From Ophiocordyceps camponoti-saundersi (nom. inval.) (taxonomy: Eukaryota > Ascomycota > Sordariomycetes > Hypocreales > Ophiocordycipitaceae), in the NCBI GenBank assembly GCA_003339415.1, contig PDHQ01000001.1, positions 400,167 through 464,166 on the forward strand: DNA of 64,000 bases, read 5' to 3'. Within the stretch, counting starts at the first letter, position 1; each line of letters begins with the position of its first letter. Below the pieces are notes generated by a model. It saw nothing but the letters and a program-made list of their open reading frames with translations. It did no database searches and had not been told where the DNA came from. Below, one piece after another: positions 48,291 to 59,979 of this stretch. The position numbers and the translations under genes were made by a program.

Positions 48291-49045
48291 GGCTGCGGGA
48301 GGCTCGGCCGGGAGAGAGCTCAATGGTTGAGATGAGCTTCGTGGGTTGATGGAGCTCGAGTGTTTTGGCTCAGATCTGTATGGACGAGAGTTGTTTCTGG
48401 AAAAGGCTTGATGAAGAAGAACGGATGGCACTTGATTGAGGATTTGAGACACGGCAGTTGGAAAGATGACGATGCTTGGATTGACGGAATCTCGGGCCTT
48501 GGACTAGGTAGCTGACTGACTGGCCTGGATCCGGAGAGAGTGGGTGGAATAAGTGCTTAGTCAGTGTCCAGCTTAAAGACCGAGCCTATGTAGGTACCTA
48601 TGTATGTAGGGTAGCTTTATCTGCTTACATACCTCTGCCAATTCTGTTATCAATGTGCCTCCAGCAGACTAGCAATTAGGGGTGTAAGATATGTATTACC
48701 GTCGAAGCAAGGTGTTTGGTGGAATATCGAACAATAGGAGAGGAGGGAAAACAGTGCTATCTGCTTGTTCAACAAGGTCATGGAACCACTGTTACATCAT
48801 AGCCATCATGTTGCATCATTCAACCGTATTGTACGGATATTGTTTGGTTAGGTAGAAAAAGCGGGTCGCCTCGCAAAATCGATACTGCCCAGCGACTGCC
48901 CAGCGGCTGCCCCTCCCGTCTCCCCCAAATTGAAAGGCGATGAAAACGGTGCCTTAATATCCCCGACTGCGCTATTCCCACCCTACCGAGCAACGAGGAC
49001 AACCTTGAAAAACAACAACAACGACAACAGCCTCAAGCTGCCAGC
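48291..49045. promoter_or_regulatory. Divergent promoter region end3/idi1
   Basis: 755 bp between diverging start codons; it should contain both promoters. There is a short TAGGTACC/TATGTAGG patch around 48590-48610 and an ACAACGACAAC repeat in the idi1 leader. Nothing else recognised. Confidence 0.5.
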
Positions 49046-49968
<923 letters not shown>

Positions 49969-50494
49969 CGGGCGAGGTGTGGGCCGGTGCCAAGGCGTGA
50001 AAGTAATAGTCTCTTACTATTTTCCAATTTTCCGTTACTACCTAGGCAGTTGGTCCAGGCACCATGGTTATGCGATCCTGGTGGCCGACGAAACCCCTCC
50101 CTGCGTCCTCCTATTCCTACTACTACAACGGATACTATGGACACTGCTAGTAGTGGTGGGTGCCTACCTAGGTACTAGCTAAGCGCCCTCTGCATACTGA
50201 GGTTGTAGTTTTCTTACCTACAGCTGATTCTCGATGGATTGGTTACCGTCACCTCAGTGACCCAATAGATGGCATCCTCTTGCTGCGGATGGATGGTCTA
50301 GGATGGATACCTCTTCAGCCGCCCTCGGAGCAGCCTCGGCCTGCATAAACAGCCTCTCTTTTCAGCTGGGCCCATGTGCCGAGCCAATCATGCTGGTACA
50401 GATAGACGATGGTATCCGTACTCCTTATGGATAGATGATGCAGGATTGTGCGGCATGTTCCACCGGATGGAAGAGTCGTCTGACTAGGTAGGTA
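49969..50494. other. Gap between idi1 and the pogo-like element
   Basis: 526 bp of 3' flank with no recognised gene. The last bases, CTAGGTAGGTA, form the TAGG-rich insertion site of the transposon. Confidence 0.55.
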
Positions 50495-50576
50495 CCCGTA
50501 GGTCCTAGGCTCGTGTGCCCCTCGCCTAGTAGGCACATTAAATTGGGGACCGATTCATAATCAGGGACAAGACCTA
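50495..50576 (+). repeat. Left terminal inverted repeat of the pogo-like element
   Basis: 82 bp beginning CCCGTAGGTCCTAGGCTCGT, reverse complement of 53352-53433 with a single C/T difference near its inner end. Confidence 0.95.
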
Positions 50577-50710
50577 AGGGACACGCCACTGCCGTTACGT
50601 ATCTTTTAGGTGGCATCCCCACCAAAAAAGTACATTCCTCGCGAGATGAAGGCATCACTTATTGTCAAAGAGCGTATTTAAATTGAAGCTATCTAAAGAG
50701 TGTTATTTTA

Positions 50711-50928
50711 TGCTAAAGAGAGCGTTTTTCGTGCCTTTGAGGGTATGCTAAAGAGAGCGTTTTTCGTACCTTTGAGGGTGTTAAAGAGAGCGTATTCCGT
50801 GCCTTTGAGGGTGTGTTAAAGAGAGCGTATTCCGTGCCTTTGAGGGTATGCTAAAGAGAGCGTTTTTCGTGCCTTTAAGGGTATTAAAGAGAGCGTATTC
50901 CGTGCCTAAGAGAGCGTATTCGGCGCCG
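50711..50928. repeat. 35-bp minisatellite inside the pogo-like element
   Basis: Five full units of 33-35 bp (starting 50711, 50746, 50781, 50814 and 50849) followed by partial units. The unit core is TAAAGAGAGCGT..TTCGTGCCTTTGAGGGT. There are no unique spacers, so it is not a CRISPR. It lies about 130 bp inside the left inverted repeat. Confidence 0.93.
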
Positions 50929-50943
50929 TTAATAAGGGTAGCT

Positions 50944-51087
50944 GCGGCAGCCGCGGCGATAAGGGAGGGAGGGCATCGTGAGGCTCGAAGGGCGGCAGCC
51001 GCGGCGATAAGGGAGGGAGGGCATCGTGAGGCTCGAAGGGCGGCAGCCGCGGCGATAAGGGAGGGAGGGTATCGTAAGGCGCCCACC
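50944..51087. repeat. 48-bp triplicated repeat inside the pogo-like element
   Basis: Three 48-bp units starting at 50944, 50992 and 51040. The third differs by C-to-T and G-to-A changes (GGGCATCGTGAGG to GGGTATCGTAAGG), as expected of RIP. On the minus strand the unit encodes a 16-residue repeat (PPSLIAAAAALRASRC) that continues the transposase reading frame, so it may be a C-terminal expansion of that protein. Confidence 0.9.
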
Positions 51088-51099
51088 TAGCAAGTATAT

Positions 51100-53260
51100 T
51101 ATCGATCGGCTCGTCTTCTGCCTCTGCCTCTGCCTCCTCGGGCTCTCGTTATGTGATAATCTCGATCGATAAAGTTAAGGCTTCTAAGGTATCGGATCGA
51201 ATGCTAATAAACTCGTTAAAACCTCCTCCCTCGTGGGCCGCGATAGCCTCCTGCTAACGCCTCTCGCGCCGTGCCTTTCTCTGCTCTTCTTCTATCTCTA
51301 GGGCCGGCGGCGGCGGCGGCGTTCGACGCCTAAGATCGCGATCCTAGCAAGGCTTCGGTTTAAAGAGGCGTTTAAAGGTCTCGTCGGCTATCTCGAGGCT
51401 AAGGAATTCTTCCTTTTTATCCCTTTATTCGAGCTATTATAAGATCGTGAGTCTTCGGCGCCGGCTATCGATAACCTGGTATTTTTCTGCTTAGTACTAA
51501 AGCCGTATTTCCTTCCTTTCCTGCTAAAGAAGCTATTAAGCAGTCCGAAGCTGTTAACGCGATGCTTTTTCTGCCTCTTTTTCCTACGTTAACTATGCAG
51601 AAGCTCGGATATCTCTAAGGCTTATTAAAGAGGTATAAAATATACCTTCGGTAGCCTTAATAACCTTGCCGCGCCTTAGCTTACGAGAAAGCCTCTAAAG
51701 CCGATCTATACGGGATTCTAGATACTTTAAAAGGTTATTTTTTACGATAATAGCTTCTATAATAGCCTTACTAATAGTCCGAAGCCTCTCGCGCGAAGGA
51801 GAGCTAAGAATATTACTATATCTTCGCCTAATATTATTTGCGGTATCGGCAGCTTATTTAAATCGTATTTCTTGCGGTAAAAGAGAGGCATGGCCTTCCT
51901 CGATCTTCTCGCGTGCCTGAATACGCTTTTTTTAAAGGAATTCGATCGCGAACTTCGGGGTCACTAGCCAGATACCCGTTTTCTCGAAGCCTCGCATAAT
52001 ATAGCGTATTTTAAAGCTATCGTTAAAGGTCTACTAAAATAACTCTAGGAAATCGAGGCGTTTAAAGCTAATCTCGCCGCTTTATAGGAACTCCTAAAGG
52101 ACTTTCTGCTATGCTACCTTCAAGGGCTGAAAAATACCTATATCGAGAGGCTATAGGAAATATGTTAAGTATAGCGGGAAAATAACGATTAGGATATCGA
52201 ATTTAAAGTAATATTCGATAAAGGGCAGGTCTATATAGCCGCTAAAGCTATCGATAATTAGCAGCCTCGAGATCTTCCTATCTATAGGAATAAAATCCGG
52301 CTCGGTATCCCTCCCTACCTTATCTCGGCACTATTTATCGTAGCTAAACTAGCTAAGAAGCGTTAATCCGCTTCTTTAAGCGCGGGCAGACTTATCCTAC
52401 GATACCCTATTAAAGTAGTGCACCTATTCGAGTATTATCTCGGCGTTACTAAAGCCTATATCCGTCCGGCAAAAGCGAATATTATCAGGGCCTTCGATCG
52501 ACGCCTAAGACTCGGTTAGGAAGGTCTTAAAAATAAGCTAAGGAGGCATCGTATTGCCGATAGCATTTATAGCGCCGATCAGGGTATAAGACTCTCGATC
52601 GCCCGGGTCAGTTACCTCTAGGCGTATATAACGGGTAGATCTAACGATAACTATAGAAACACGCTCTTTCAGGCTGCCGATACGAATACCGTATTCGTCC
52701 TCGTTTTAGACCTCTAAGGCCCCGATCTGATAATTACGAACGACCGAATTTAGCCCTATAAAGAAGGACATAATATTCCTAATATTCCCTACCTTAACGC
52801 CGCGCCTCGACCTCTTAATAGCCTTAATTATACTTAAACGAAGCTCTCCGTAAGCCTCTATCCAGCGCCTATACTATCCATTTAAGGGATATCGTGCGTC
52901 AGGATTATAACGCCGAAGAAGGGTAGCGGCAGCGTCTATAACCTACGCCTTATTTGCAGGAAACCCGCCCTTCTATAGCTAAAGAACAAAGGCAATAAGG
53001 GCCTTATCTTTATCGTCATTTAATAAGGGCCGCCGCCCCTTAGGACTAATATCACGATACCCTTTAAGCTATTTGATAGCACGATTAATATAGGACTTAC
53101 TAACCCTAAACTAGGCAGCGGCGGCTCGGATCGTAAGAGGCTTATCGGGCGCTACCTTGCCCGTGCGGGCTCGTTCGTGCCGTCTCGCGATAGCATCACG
53201 AGAATCTAGAACGGCCCGAGCGGCAGTTAATATAGGTAAATAATCGATTATTTTAACTTT
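51100..53260 (-). pseudogene. Pogo/Fot1-like transposase relic
   Basis: One reading frame can be followed for about 720 codons on the minus strand without any indel, interrupted by more than twenty stops that are all TAG or TAA. The stops fall where Gln or Trp would fit (for example stop-YRRWIEAYGELR and stop-PLDIGIFQPLK). N-terminal helix-turn-helix: TIRAAAA-stop-FRVSKSYINRAIK. CENP-B-like part: PDARYPLNG-stop-YRRWIEAYGELRLS. The DDE domain has NEDEYGIRIG and PLDIGIFQPLK. A Glu/Lys/Arg-rich, probably coiled-coil tail follows. Both ends are approximate because the start codon seems mutated. Confidence 0.85.
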
Positions 53261-53351
53261 TAACCATAAGATAGGGTCTTTTGAGCAGAGGAATGTAAAA
53301 TTTCTATAGGGAAGCTATATAAAAGATACGTATCTAAGCTGACTAGCCACC

Positions 53352-53433
53352 TAGGTCTTATCCCTGATTATGAATCGGTCCCCAATTTAATGTGCCTACT
53401 AGGCGAGGGGCACACGAGCCTAGGACCTACGGG
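53352..53433 (-). repeat. Right terminal inverted repeat of the pogo-like element
   Basis: 82 bp, reverse complement of 50495-50576 with one mismatch, ending at the flanking TA (53434-53435). Confidence 0.95.
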
Positions 53434-54220
53434 TAGGTAGGTGACCTATCTTGCCTGTTTGTCTTACATGTATACATGCCTAGAGGTAGGCAGGCAGCTG
53501 GATACTGGGGCAGTAGCAGTAGCATCGCTCGCTTGTGCCGTCCATCTCGCAGCCATTCGAATGCAGTATGTGTGTATGTGTGTATGTGTATGTATGTATG
53601 TACATATGTACGCAGATATGGATGAACGAACGCGCGACTCTAGCCCCCCATTCGCCTGTGCAATAGAGGAAAGACTCTGTACGGAGTGCTGCGTAACGGA
53701 TACCGGCTCCGCATTCGCTGCCGCGCCACGCGGCCGGCTCCGCTCAAAGCGGCGGCTGCTAAGGTCTCGGCCTCTAACCATCATGACCCGGTTTTTTAGT
53801 TATATCTTTGCTTTGATCCCACCGCCTTCTCGACGCTCGTCGTGCCTCCTCTTTGCCCCCTCCCCACTTCTCCTTTCCATACATATAAGTTATAACCCTC
53901 TGCATAACACTTACATACATACTATACACACACACACGCATACACACACGGACACTCACACATTCACACATACACACACATCCCGTACATACATACATCC
54001 TCCCAGTCACCTTCCTGCTACCTCCCTGCCTACCTACCCATCTACAAACACGCCTCGGAAGCGACGATACCTCGTCGAGAGCCTGTCCTTGCCTCGGATG
54101 AGATCGTCTCTTCGTCCATCTCAACGCCCGATTCCGCCGACTCGGCTGGCCATGGTATTGGCTCCCGCCGCTGCTTCTCATACGTCATATCCATTTCCCA
54201 TCCGTCGAAAGCCGTGAGCC
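53434..54220. other. Gap and promoter between the pogo-like element and the GNAT gene
   Basis: 787 bp with GTATGT and ACACAC microsatellites (53570-53605, 53925-53985). The part nearest 54220 should be promoter and 5' leader. An open frame over 53441-54217 is composed largely of repeat-encoded residues and has no domain. Confidence 0.55.
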
Positions 54221-55065
54221 ATGGAGCCGGCCAACAGTCAGCCGGCATTGGAACAGCCACAGGAGCAGCTGAAGAAGTCGCTCATACCGCCGACATGGAC
54301 GACCTCAGTCCGAGAAGTGTCCATGAGCGAACGCCGAGAGGCAAGCTTCTCGCTCGCTTATGCCTTCGCCACCGATCCGCTTAGCGTCTACCTCCTAGAC
54401 GGAGACGAAGATCAGACGGCCGAGCAAAAGTGGACGCTTCATCTGCGCATCATGTCCTGCACCTTCGCCGCCTATCACATCCGCGGCATCGTCACCACCA
54501 TCGGACCCGACTACGATGCCATCGCTCTTTGGACCCCTCCCGGCAAGTTCATGGACGATTGGTGGACTACCTTTCGCAGCGGCACTTGGCGTCTTGCCTA
54601 TCAGCTTCCGGCCGAGGCTCGGAAGCGCCTCTTCGACGAGCTGTTTCCGGCTTTGCATGATACGCGTGAAAAGACAATGGGCGCTCGTAACAATGATACG
54701 TATTACCTTGGCTATATCGCTACCAAGCCCAGCGCTCGCGGTCGTGGTTATGCGTCCAAGCTGATTCGAGCCATGACGCAAAAGGCAAGTAAAACAAGGA
54801 ACCGTGAACAGGAAAAGGACAGGAGCTGACGGCAATCAACCTAAAACTGCTCCAGGCTGATGACGAGAACCGACCCATGTATCTTGAGTCAACGTCGAGT
54901 GACAACAACGGCTTCTACGCAAAGTTTGGCTTCGAGACCAAGTCGCTTATTGAGCTCAAGCGTGGCCCTGTGCCGATCCGGATGTTCTGCATGGTTCGCG
55001 AGCCGCAGCCCGCCCCGATGCGCCCCCTCGAGACTGAGTCGTCCAACGAGGGCGTCAAGGTCTAG
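54221..55065 (+). CDS. GNAT-family N-acetyltransferase
   Basis: Predicted acetyl-CoA-dependent N-acetyltransferase of unknown substrate. Exons 54221-54784 and 54856-55065 give 257 residues. The acetyl-CoA-binding motif A is clear: YLGYIATKPSARGRGYASKLI. Motif B is ENRPMYLESTSSDNNGFYAKFGFE. The intron between them appears to be of the rare GC-AG class: the exon ends CAAAAG, followed by GCAAGT, and the only acceptor keeping both motifs in frame is CTCCAG at 54855. The GT two bases inside GCAAGT leads to an immediate stop. The gene converges on RPA2 with 167 bp between stops. Confidence 0.85.
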
Positions 55066-55232
55066 GCCAGTTGCTTCTCTCTACTACCAGTAGCTTTCAA
55101 ACTCTCGAGGTACTCGTACATTCATTGAGACCGAATCAGCATGTGAAATGATCCCTTTTCCTCTTTTCGTCACATCGTCGGCAAAGCAACTCGCGCCGTC
55201 CATGCTCCATTCCTTATCATCATTAATTTTGC

Positions 55233-56213
55233 CTAGTATTCTAGGATGGCCCATGTCTCGTCGTCGACGGTCGTGTATATCAGGCCCTGCCCTAGCAACT
55301 CGTCGGCTCCGTTCAGCACATCGCGCACCGTCATGCCGGTCGAGCTGGTGATGATGTGAATGTTGATGCCCTCGTTGCCGCCGGGCGTGTCGCTCATAAA
55401 GTTGTACATCTTCTTGGCGGGCGCCGAGCAGCCAGAGAGTTTGCTAGGCATCTGTGCTCCGACATCGTGACCTCCGCCAGCCCCGCCGTCGACAAACATG
55501 CTGTCGTTGTTGGCAGCGCCAGCGCCACCTCCGCCGCCACCGCCACCATCGAGGGGTCCCCGCGTGTAGAAGAGGTGGACGTAGGTGGCCTCGAGAAGGT
55601 GGTAGTTGACCTCGTTGAAGTCGGTGACGGGGCGGATCACGTGTGCGCCGACGTGGCGCTTGCTGTTGAAGGACTTGAGGCGACCCCAGACGCGTACGTG
55701 GGAGTCCGGCTCGAAGCCCGGATCGGCATCTTCCTGCCTGTCGGCGTCGATCCACTTCTTGACCTCGATCTGGCCGGTGCCGTCGTCGATCTTGAAGGTG
55801 ATGTTTGTGGATTGCGGGTTTATGCTGCGCACTTGGCCGACGAAGGTGATTTGCGTCACGACTGAGCCGTCGATTTTGAAATCTGCGCCGCCAGAGAAGG
55901 CCTCGTCTGCTTCGAGCACCTGCTTGATGGTGACGGGCCGCAAGGACTCATCCTGATAGGCCTGGAATGACGAGAACAAAGTCAGCTTGCGAGAATAGAT
56001 AGCGAGCAATTGCTGAAAACGCACCTTGCCGCCGGCGCCACTTTGGCTGCCTTGTTGAGAGCCGCCGCCAGCGAAGAAGCCGCCGGAGTCGTCGCCGCCT
56101 TGCGCCCCGTAGGAAGTCTTGGAGTATCCGGCATACGCGGCTATGAGGGTAATCGCGTCAGTGATTTGGTCTGATGAAGAAGGCGATGAAGGGATGTGGT
56201 TTCACATACACAT
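55233..56213 (-). CDS. rfa2: Replication protein A 32-kDa subunit (RPA2)
   Basis: Middle subunit of the single-stranded-DNA-binding complex used in replication, repair and recombination. Minus-strand exons: a 4-nt first exon 56213-56210, then 56140-56025 and 55961-55233, giving 282 residues. The start MSAYAGYSKTSYGAQGG resembles the Gly/Ser-rich, phosphorylatable N-terminus of Rfa2. The OB-fold (about 60-175) includes TFVGQVRSINPQSTNITFKI, DDGTGQIEVKKW and VRVWGRLKSFNSKRHVGAH. A Gly-rich linker leads to the C-terminal winged helix (about 215-282), with GINIHIITSSTGMTVRDVL and the end DDETWAILEY. The 4-nt exon rests on a GTATGT donor directly after ATG-T and correct phase. Confidence 0.92.
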
Positions 56214-57002
56214 GGTGGTGGTGACGAAGATTGAAGGAGAGCAAGGGAATGGATGGCAGAAAGAGTGAGAGAGACGCGTCGCGCGTCTGTTAATTGATCT
56301 TCAGCGCGTCCACGTGCTTCTGTACGAGCTGAGTCAGCCTAGTTAGTATCCATCGGTCGCCGAAATCTCCACGTCCTTTTGACTGTCGAGTCGGAGGAAA
56401 GATGGGATGGAAAGGAAGGAAGACGGGATTGAACCCTCTCGTTCGGGCCGTGACAGTCTCTGTAGTCAAATACCTAGACATGATGAGATATGGATAAAGC
56501 CGATTCGATAACTGGCTGACATCTGCCAATGCCGAGCTCTCTTCAGGCGCACTGTACGGCTCCGTACCCGGACTCGACTGGTACGGCGTCTAAGTGATGG
56601 CTGCTTGTCGTGTGTCGACCTCATGAGTGAATGGTTGATAGCGTCGTCTTTCACATGATGGCATTCATACGATTTAGTATCATCATCCTCTGAACGGCTC
56701 TTCTGCAGGAATGTATGTACTTACTGTGCTGCCGGTCTCTCCCAGCGCCGACACCGGCTGAAACTGTGGACGGTTCGCGTACTCACAAGTCTCCGGTACT
56801 CCTTGCGTGGTGCGAAATCCGCACAGCCAATGCTGTACGCAGTACGACCGTCACTGGGCCTCGGCAGCCTTCCATCCCACCGCCCCTCATCCAACCTCCG
56901 ACCTCCAACTTCTCCTCGCCTTACTATGCCTGCTTCTCCCCCCGTCTCGCCGGTGTAAATACTAGCATCTCAGCATTGCCATTCAGGATCTTTTAAATCG
57001 TC
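56214..57002. promoter_or_regulatory. Divergent promoter region RPA2/peroxisomal Lon
   Basis: 789 bp between diverging starts. No coding region recognised; open frames here are short and without domains. It should contain promoters and 5' leaders of both genes. Confidence 0.5.
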
Positions 57003-59979
57003 ATGGGCAGGTCTCAGGTTGCGACGCTGCCGCTGATTCCGCTCGCCAGGGGTGCCGTCCTCCTACCCGGCCTCGTACAGCGCATTACCGTTAGCTCCGG
57101 CCGGCCTGATATCCCGGCCCTCGTGGCCCACGTCTACGAACGGGCAGCAGCAAAGGGACGAGACGGCCGTATCGACGGCATACCCATCGCTTGCGTCCCG
57201 GTCTCGTCGCCCCTTGTCGGCCCTACAGGACAGCTTCTCATCAGCAACGGCGAGGAGCTTGCCGGCGCCCGGTTCGAGCATCTCGACGCCAACGCGGCCG
57301 ATGGCGACGACTTGTTTGGCTTCGGTGTCGCTGCGAAGATTGTCGGCATCGATGGCCGCGGCTCCGGCGAGTTCGCTCTGCGGGTTGAGGGCACGTCTCG
57401 CATCAGAGTGGACAACATCACCAGTGACCGCCCCTTTTACGAAGCCAAGGTCACCTACTTTACAGACTCCAGTATGTTATGTACCCCATTTCCTCAGTCC
57501 CAAAACGTAACAAAGGTCTTATGCTGACTCCAATCTTTCTCCCTTTCTCCAGTCGACGTAACCGACAAGCAACTGCAGGACCTATTCGCCCTGCTCAAGC
57601 TGCGTTCAAGGGAGCTTGTCACCATCCTGAGAATATCTTCGCTGCTGCCCCGGTCAAGAGATGGCCCCGTTCTATCCCCCTCAGTAACGAAACGCCTCGA
57701 ACTCCTCATCGTCAGGAGGGAGCTCAAGGAAGCTGGCCTGCTCGCCGACTTTATAACCAACCTGGTTGACACCTCGCATGAGGAGAAGCTCAGTGTTCTG
57801 GCCGCCTTGGACGTCAAGGTCAGGATGACAAAGGTCATCGAGTTGTTGGAGCGCCAGATGGGCGGCATCAAAAATGTACTAAGAATCACTACCTTGACCT
57901 CGATGCCTGTACAGATCCTCGACCGCCTCGGCGAGAACCCGGCCAAGAAGTCAACACCTCCCGTTCCGATGCCCGGCATGAGTTTTGTGCCCCCTTCCGG
58001 CCAGGTACCTTCCGGTAGCGATGCCGCCGACGACCAGGAGGCGAGCGAGCTGGACGAGCTCAAGAAGAAGCTACAGGCCGCTCAGCTGCCGGCGGACGTG
58101 GCCAAGGCCGTCGACCGAGAGTTGCGCCGGCTGCAAAAGATGATGCCCATGAACCAGGAGTATCAGGTAACGCGCAACTGGCTCGAGACGTTGTCCGAAA
58201 TACCTTGGGCCGCCACGACGGATGACCGGCTCGGACCGGAAACGCTCGTCAGGGCGCGCAAGCAGCTGGACGACGATCACTACGGCTTGGATAAGGTCAA
58301 GCGTAGGCTGATCGAGTACCTGGCCGTTTTGCGGCTCAAACAGTCCATCAATGACGAGGTCGACGAAAAGTTGCGCAAGGCTGAGGCGGAATCCGACGAG
58401 GCGCTGCCCGCTTCCTCCTCGTCCGAGTCCGCAGCCAACTCGCACGCTGCCAAGCTGCAACTACTGCGTTCGCAGCGCCTGGTGGACAAGTCGCCCATCA
58501 TGCTACTGGTCGGGCCTCCGGGCGTCGGCAAGACGAGCCTCGCCAAGTCGGTGGCGACGGCGCTGGGCCGCAAATTTCATCGCATCTCTCTGGGCGGTGT
58601 CAGAGACGAGGCCGAGATCCGCGGCCATCGGAGGACGTACGTGGCGGCGATGCCGGGCCTGATCGTCCAGGGCCTGCGGAAGGTGGGTGTGGCAAACCCG
58701 GTCTTCCTCCTGGACGAGATAGACAAGGTCGGCATGGCCAGCGTCCACGGTGACCCGTCGGCGGCCATGCTGGAGGTGTTGGATCCGGAGCAGAACCACT
58801 CGTTCCAGGACCACTACGTCGGGATGCCCATCGACCTATCGAGGATCCTCTTTATCGCGACGGCCAACACCCTGGACACGATCCCGCCGCCTTTACTGGA
58901 CCGGATGGAGATGATCTACCTGCCAGGCTACACAACTCTGGAGAAGCGCCACATTGCGATGCAGCACCTGATACCGAAGCAGATGCGCGTCAACGGGCTA
59001 GCCGAGGGATTGGTCGACTTCAAGCAGGATGTCGTGTCCAAAATCATCGAGTCGTACACTCGTGAGTCAGGGGTTCGCAATTTGGAACGCGAAATCGGCT
59101 CGGTATGTCGCGCCAAGGCGGTGGAATTTGCCGAGGCCAGGGACGGCGGCGGGCTGGACGGGTATCGATCGCAGCTCACGGTGGCGGACGTGGAGGAAAT
59201 CCTGGGCATCGAAAAGTTCGAGGAGGAGATTGCGGAGAAGACGAGCCGGCCGGGAGTCGTGACGGGTCTCGTGGCCTACAGCTCGGGCGGCAACGGCAGC
59301 ATCCTGTTCATCGAGGTGGCCGACATGCCGGGCAGCGGCAGGGTGCAGCTCACGGGCAAGCTGGGGGACGTGCTCAAGGAGAGCGTCGAGGTGGCCTTGT
59401 CGTGGGTCAAGGCGCACGCCTACGAGCTGGGGCTGACTTCAGAGCCGGCGGCGGACGTGATGAAGCAGCGGAGCATCCACGTTCACTGTCCGTCGGGGGC
59501 GATACCCAAGGACGGGCCGAGCAGCGGCATCGGCCAGGCCATTGCTCTGATATCTCTGTTTTCCGGCAAGCCGGTGCCGCCGACGATGGCCATGACGGTA
59601 GGCAGGTGAAGAAACGCCGGGTGACGCGGACGCTAACGCGTGTGACAGGGTGAGATATCGCTCCGAGGGCGAGTCACGGCCGTCGGAGGGATCAAGGAGA
59701 AACTGATCGGGGCTCTCCGGGCTGGCGTCAAGACGGTGTTGCTACCGGCGCAGAATCGGAAGGACGTCAAGGACCTGCCACAGGAGGTCAAGGACGGACT
59801 CGAGATTGTGCACGTCAGGTGAGGACGGTCGTCTCTTGCTGCGGCTGCGATGAGATGGGTGCAACAGCTGACTCTTGTTTCGGGTGACAAGCCACATATG
59901 GGAAGCGATCCGGTTGGTTTGGCCGGACTCCCACTGGGCCGCTGACAGCAACCTGGCCGGCATCGACAGCCGACTGTGA
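57003..59979 (+). CDS. Peroxisomal Lon protease (Lon2/Pln family)
   Basis: ATP-dependent serine protease and chaperone of the peroxisomal matrix. Exons 57003-57471, 57553-59597, 59649-59818 and 59892-59979 give 923 residues. In order: the N-terminal Lon domain ([20 protein letters not shown]), the AAA+ module with Walker [10 protein letters not shown] and Walker [11 protein letters not shown], sensor [12 protein letters not shown], then the protease domain with catalytic Ser in [12 protein letters not shown] and Lys in [14 protein letters not shown]. The protein ends IDSRL; Ser-Arg-Leu is a type-1 peroxisomal targeting signal, and the lack of a mitochondrial presequence agrees. The last intron uses an AAG acceptor; the resulting [17 protein letters not shown] matches the family C-terminus. 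Confidence 0.95.

Larger units (their letters stand above)
50495..53433. mobile_element. Pogo/Fot1-like DNA transposon, complete but RIP-inactivated
   Basis: 2,939-bp element bounded by 82-bp terminal inverted repeats that differ at one position. It is flanked by the TA dinucleotide (50493-50494 and 53434-53435), the target-site duplication of the Tc1/mariner/pogo superfamily. The interior has very few CA and TG dinucleotides and many TA, the footprint of RIP, whereas the ends retain many CA/TG. A single transposase frame runs on the minus strand. Two minisatellites lie just inside the left end. The insertion target was a TAGGTAGG-like microsatellite between idi1 and the GNAT gene. Confidence 0.92.

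Noticed and set aside
50711..50928. Tandem repeats that might suggest a CRISPR array (also 62287-62505)
   Set aside because: Units follow each other head to tail with no unique spacers, lie within eukaryotic transposons, and no Cas genes are present.
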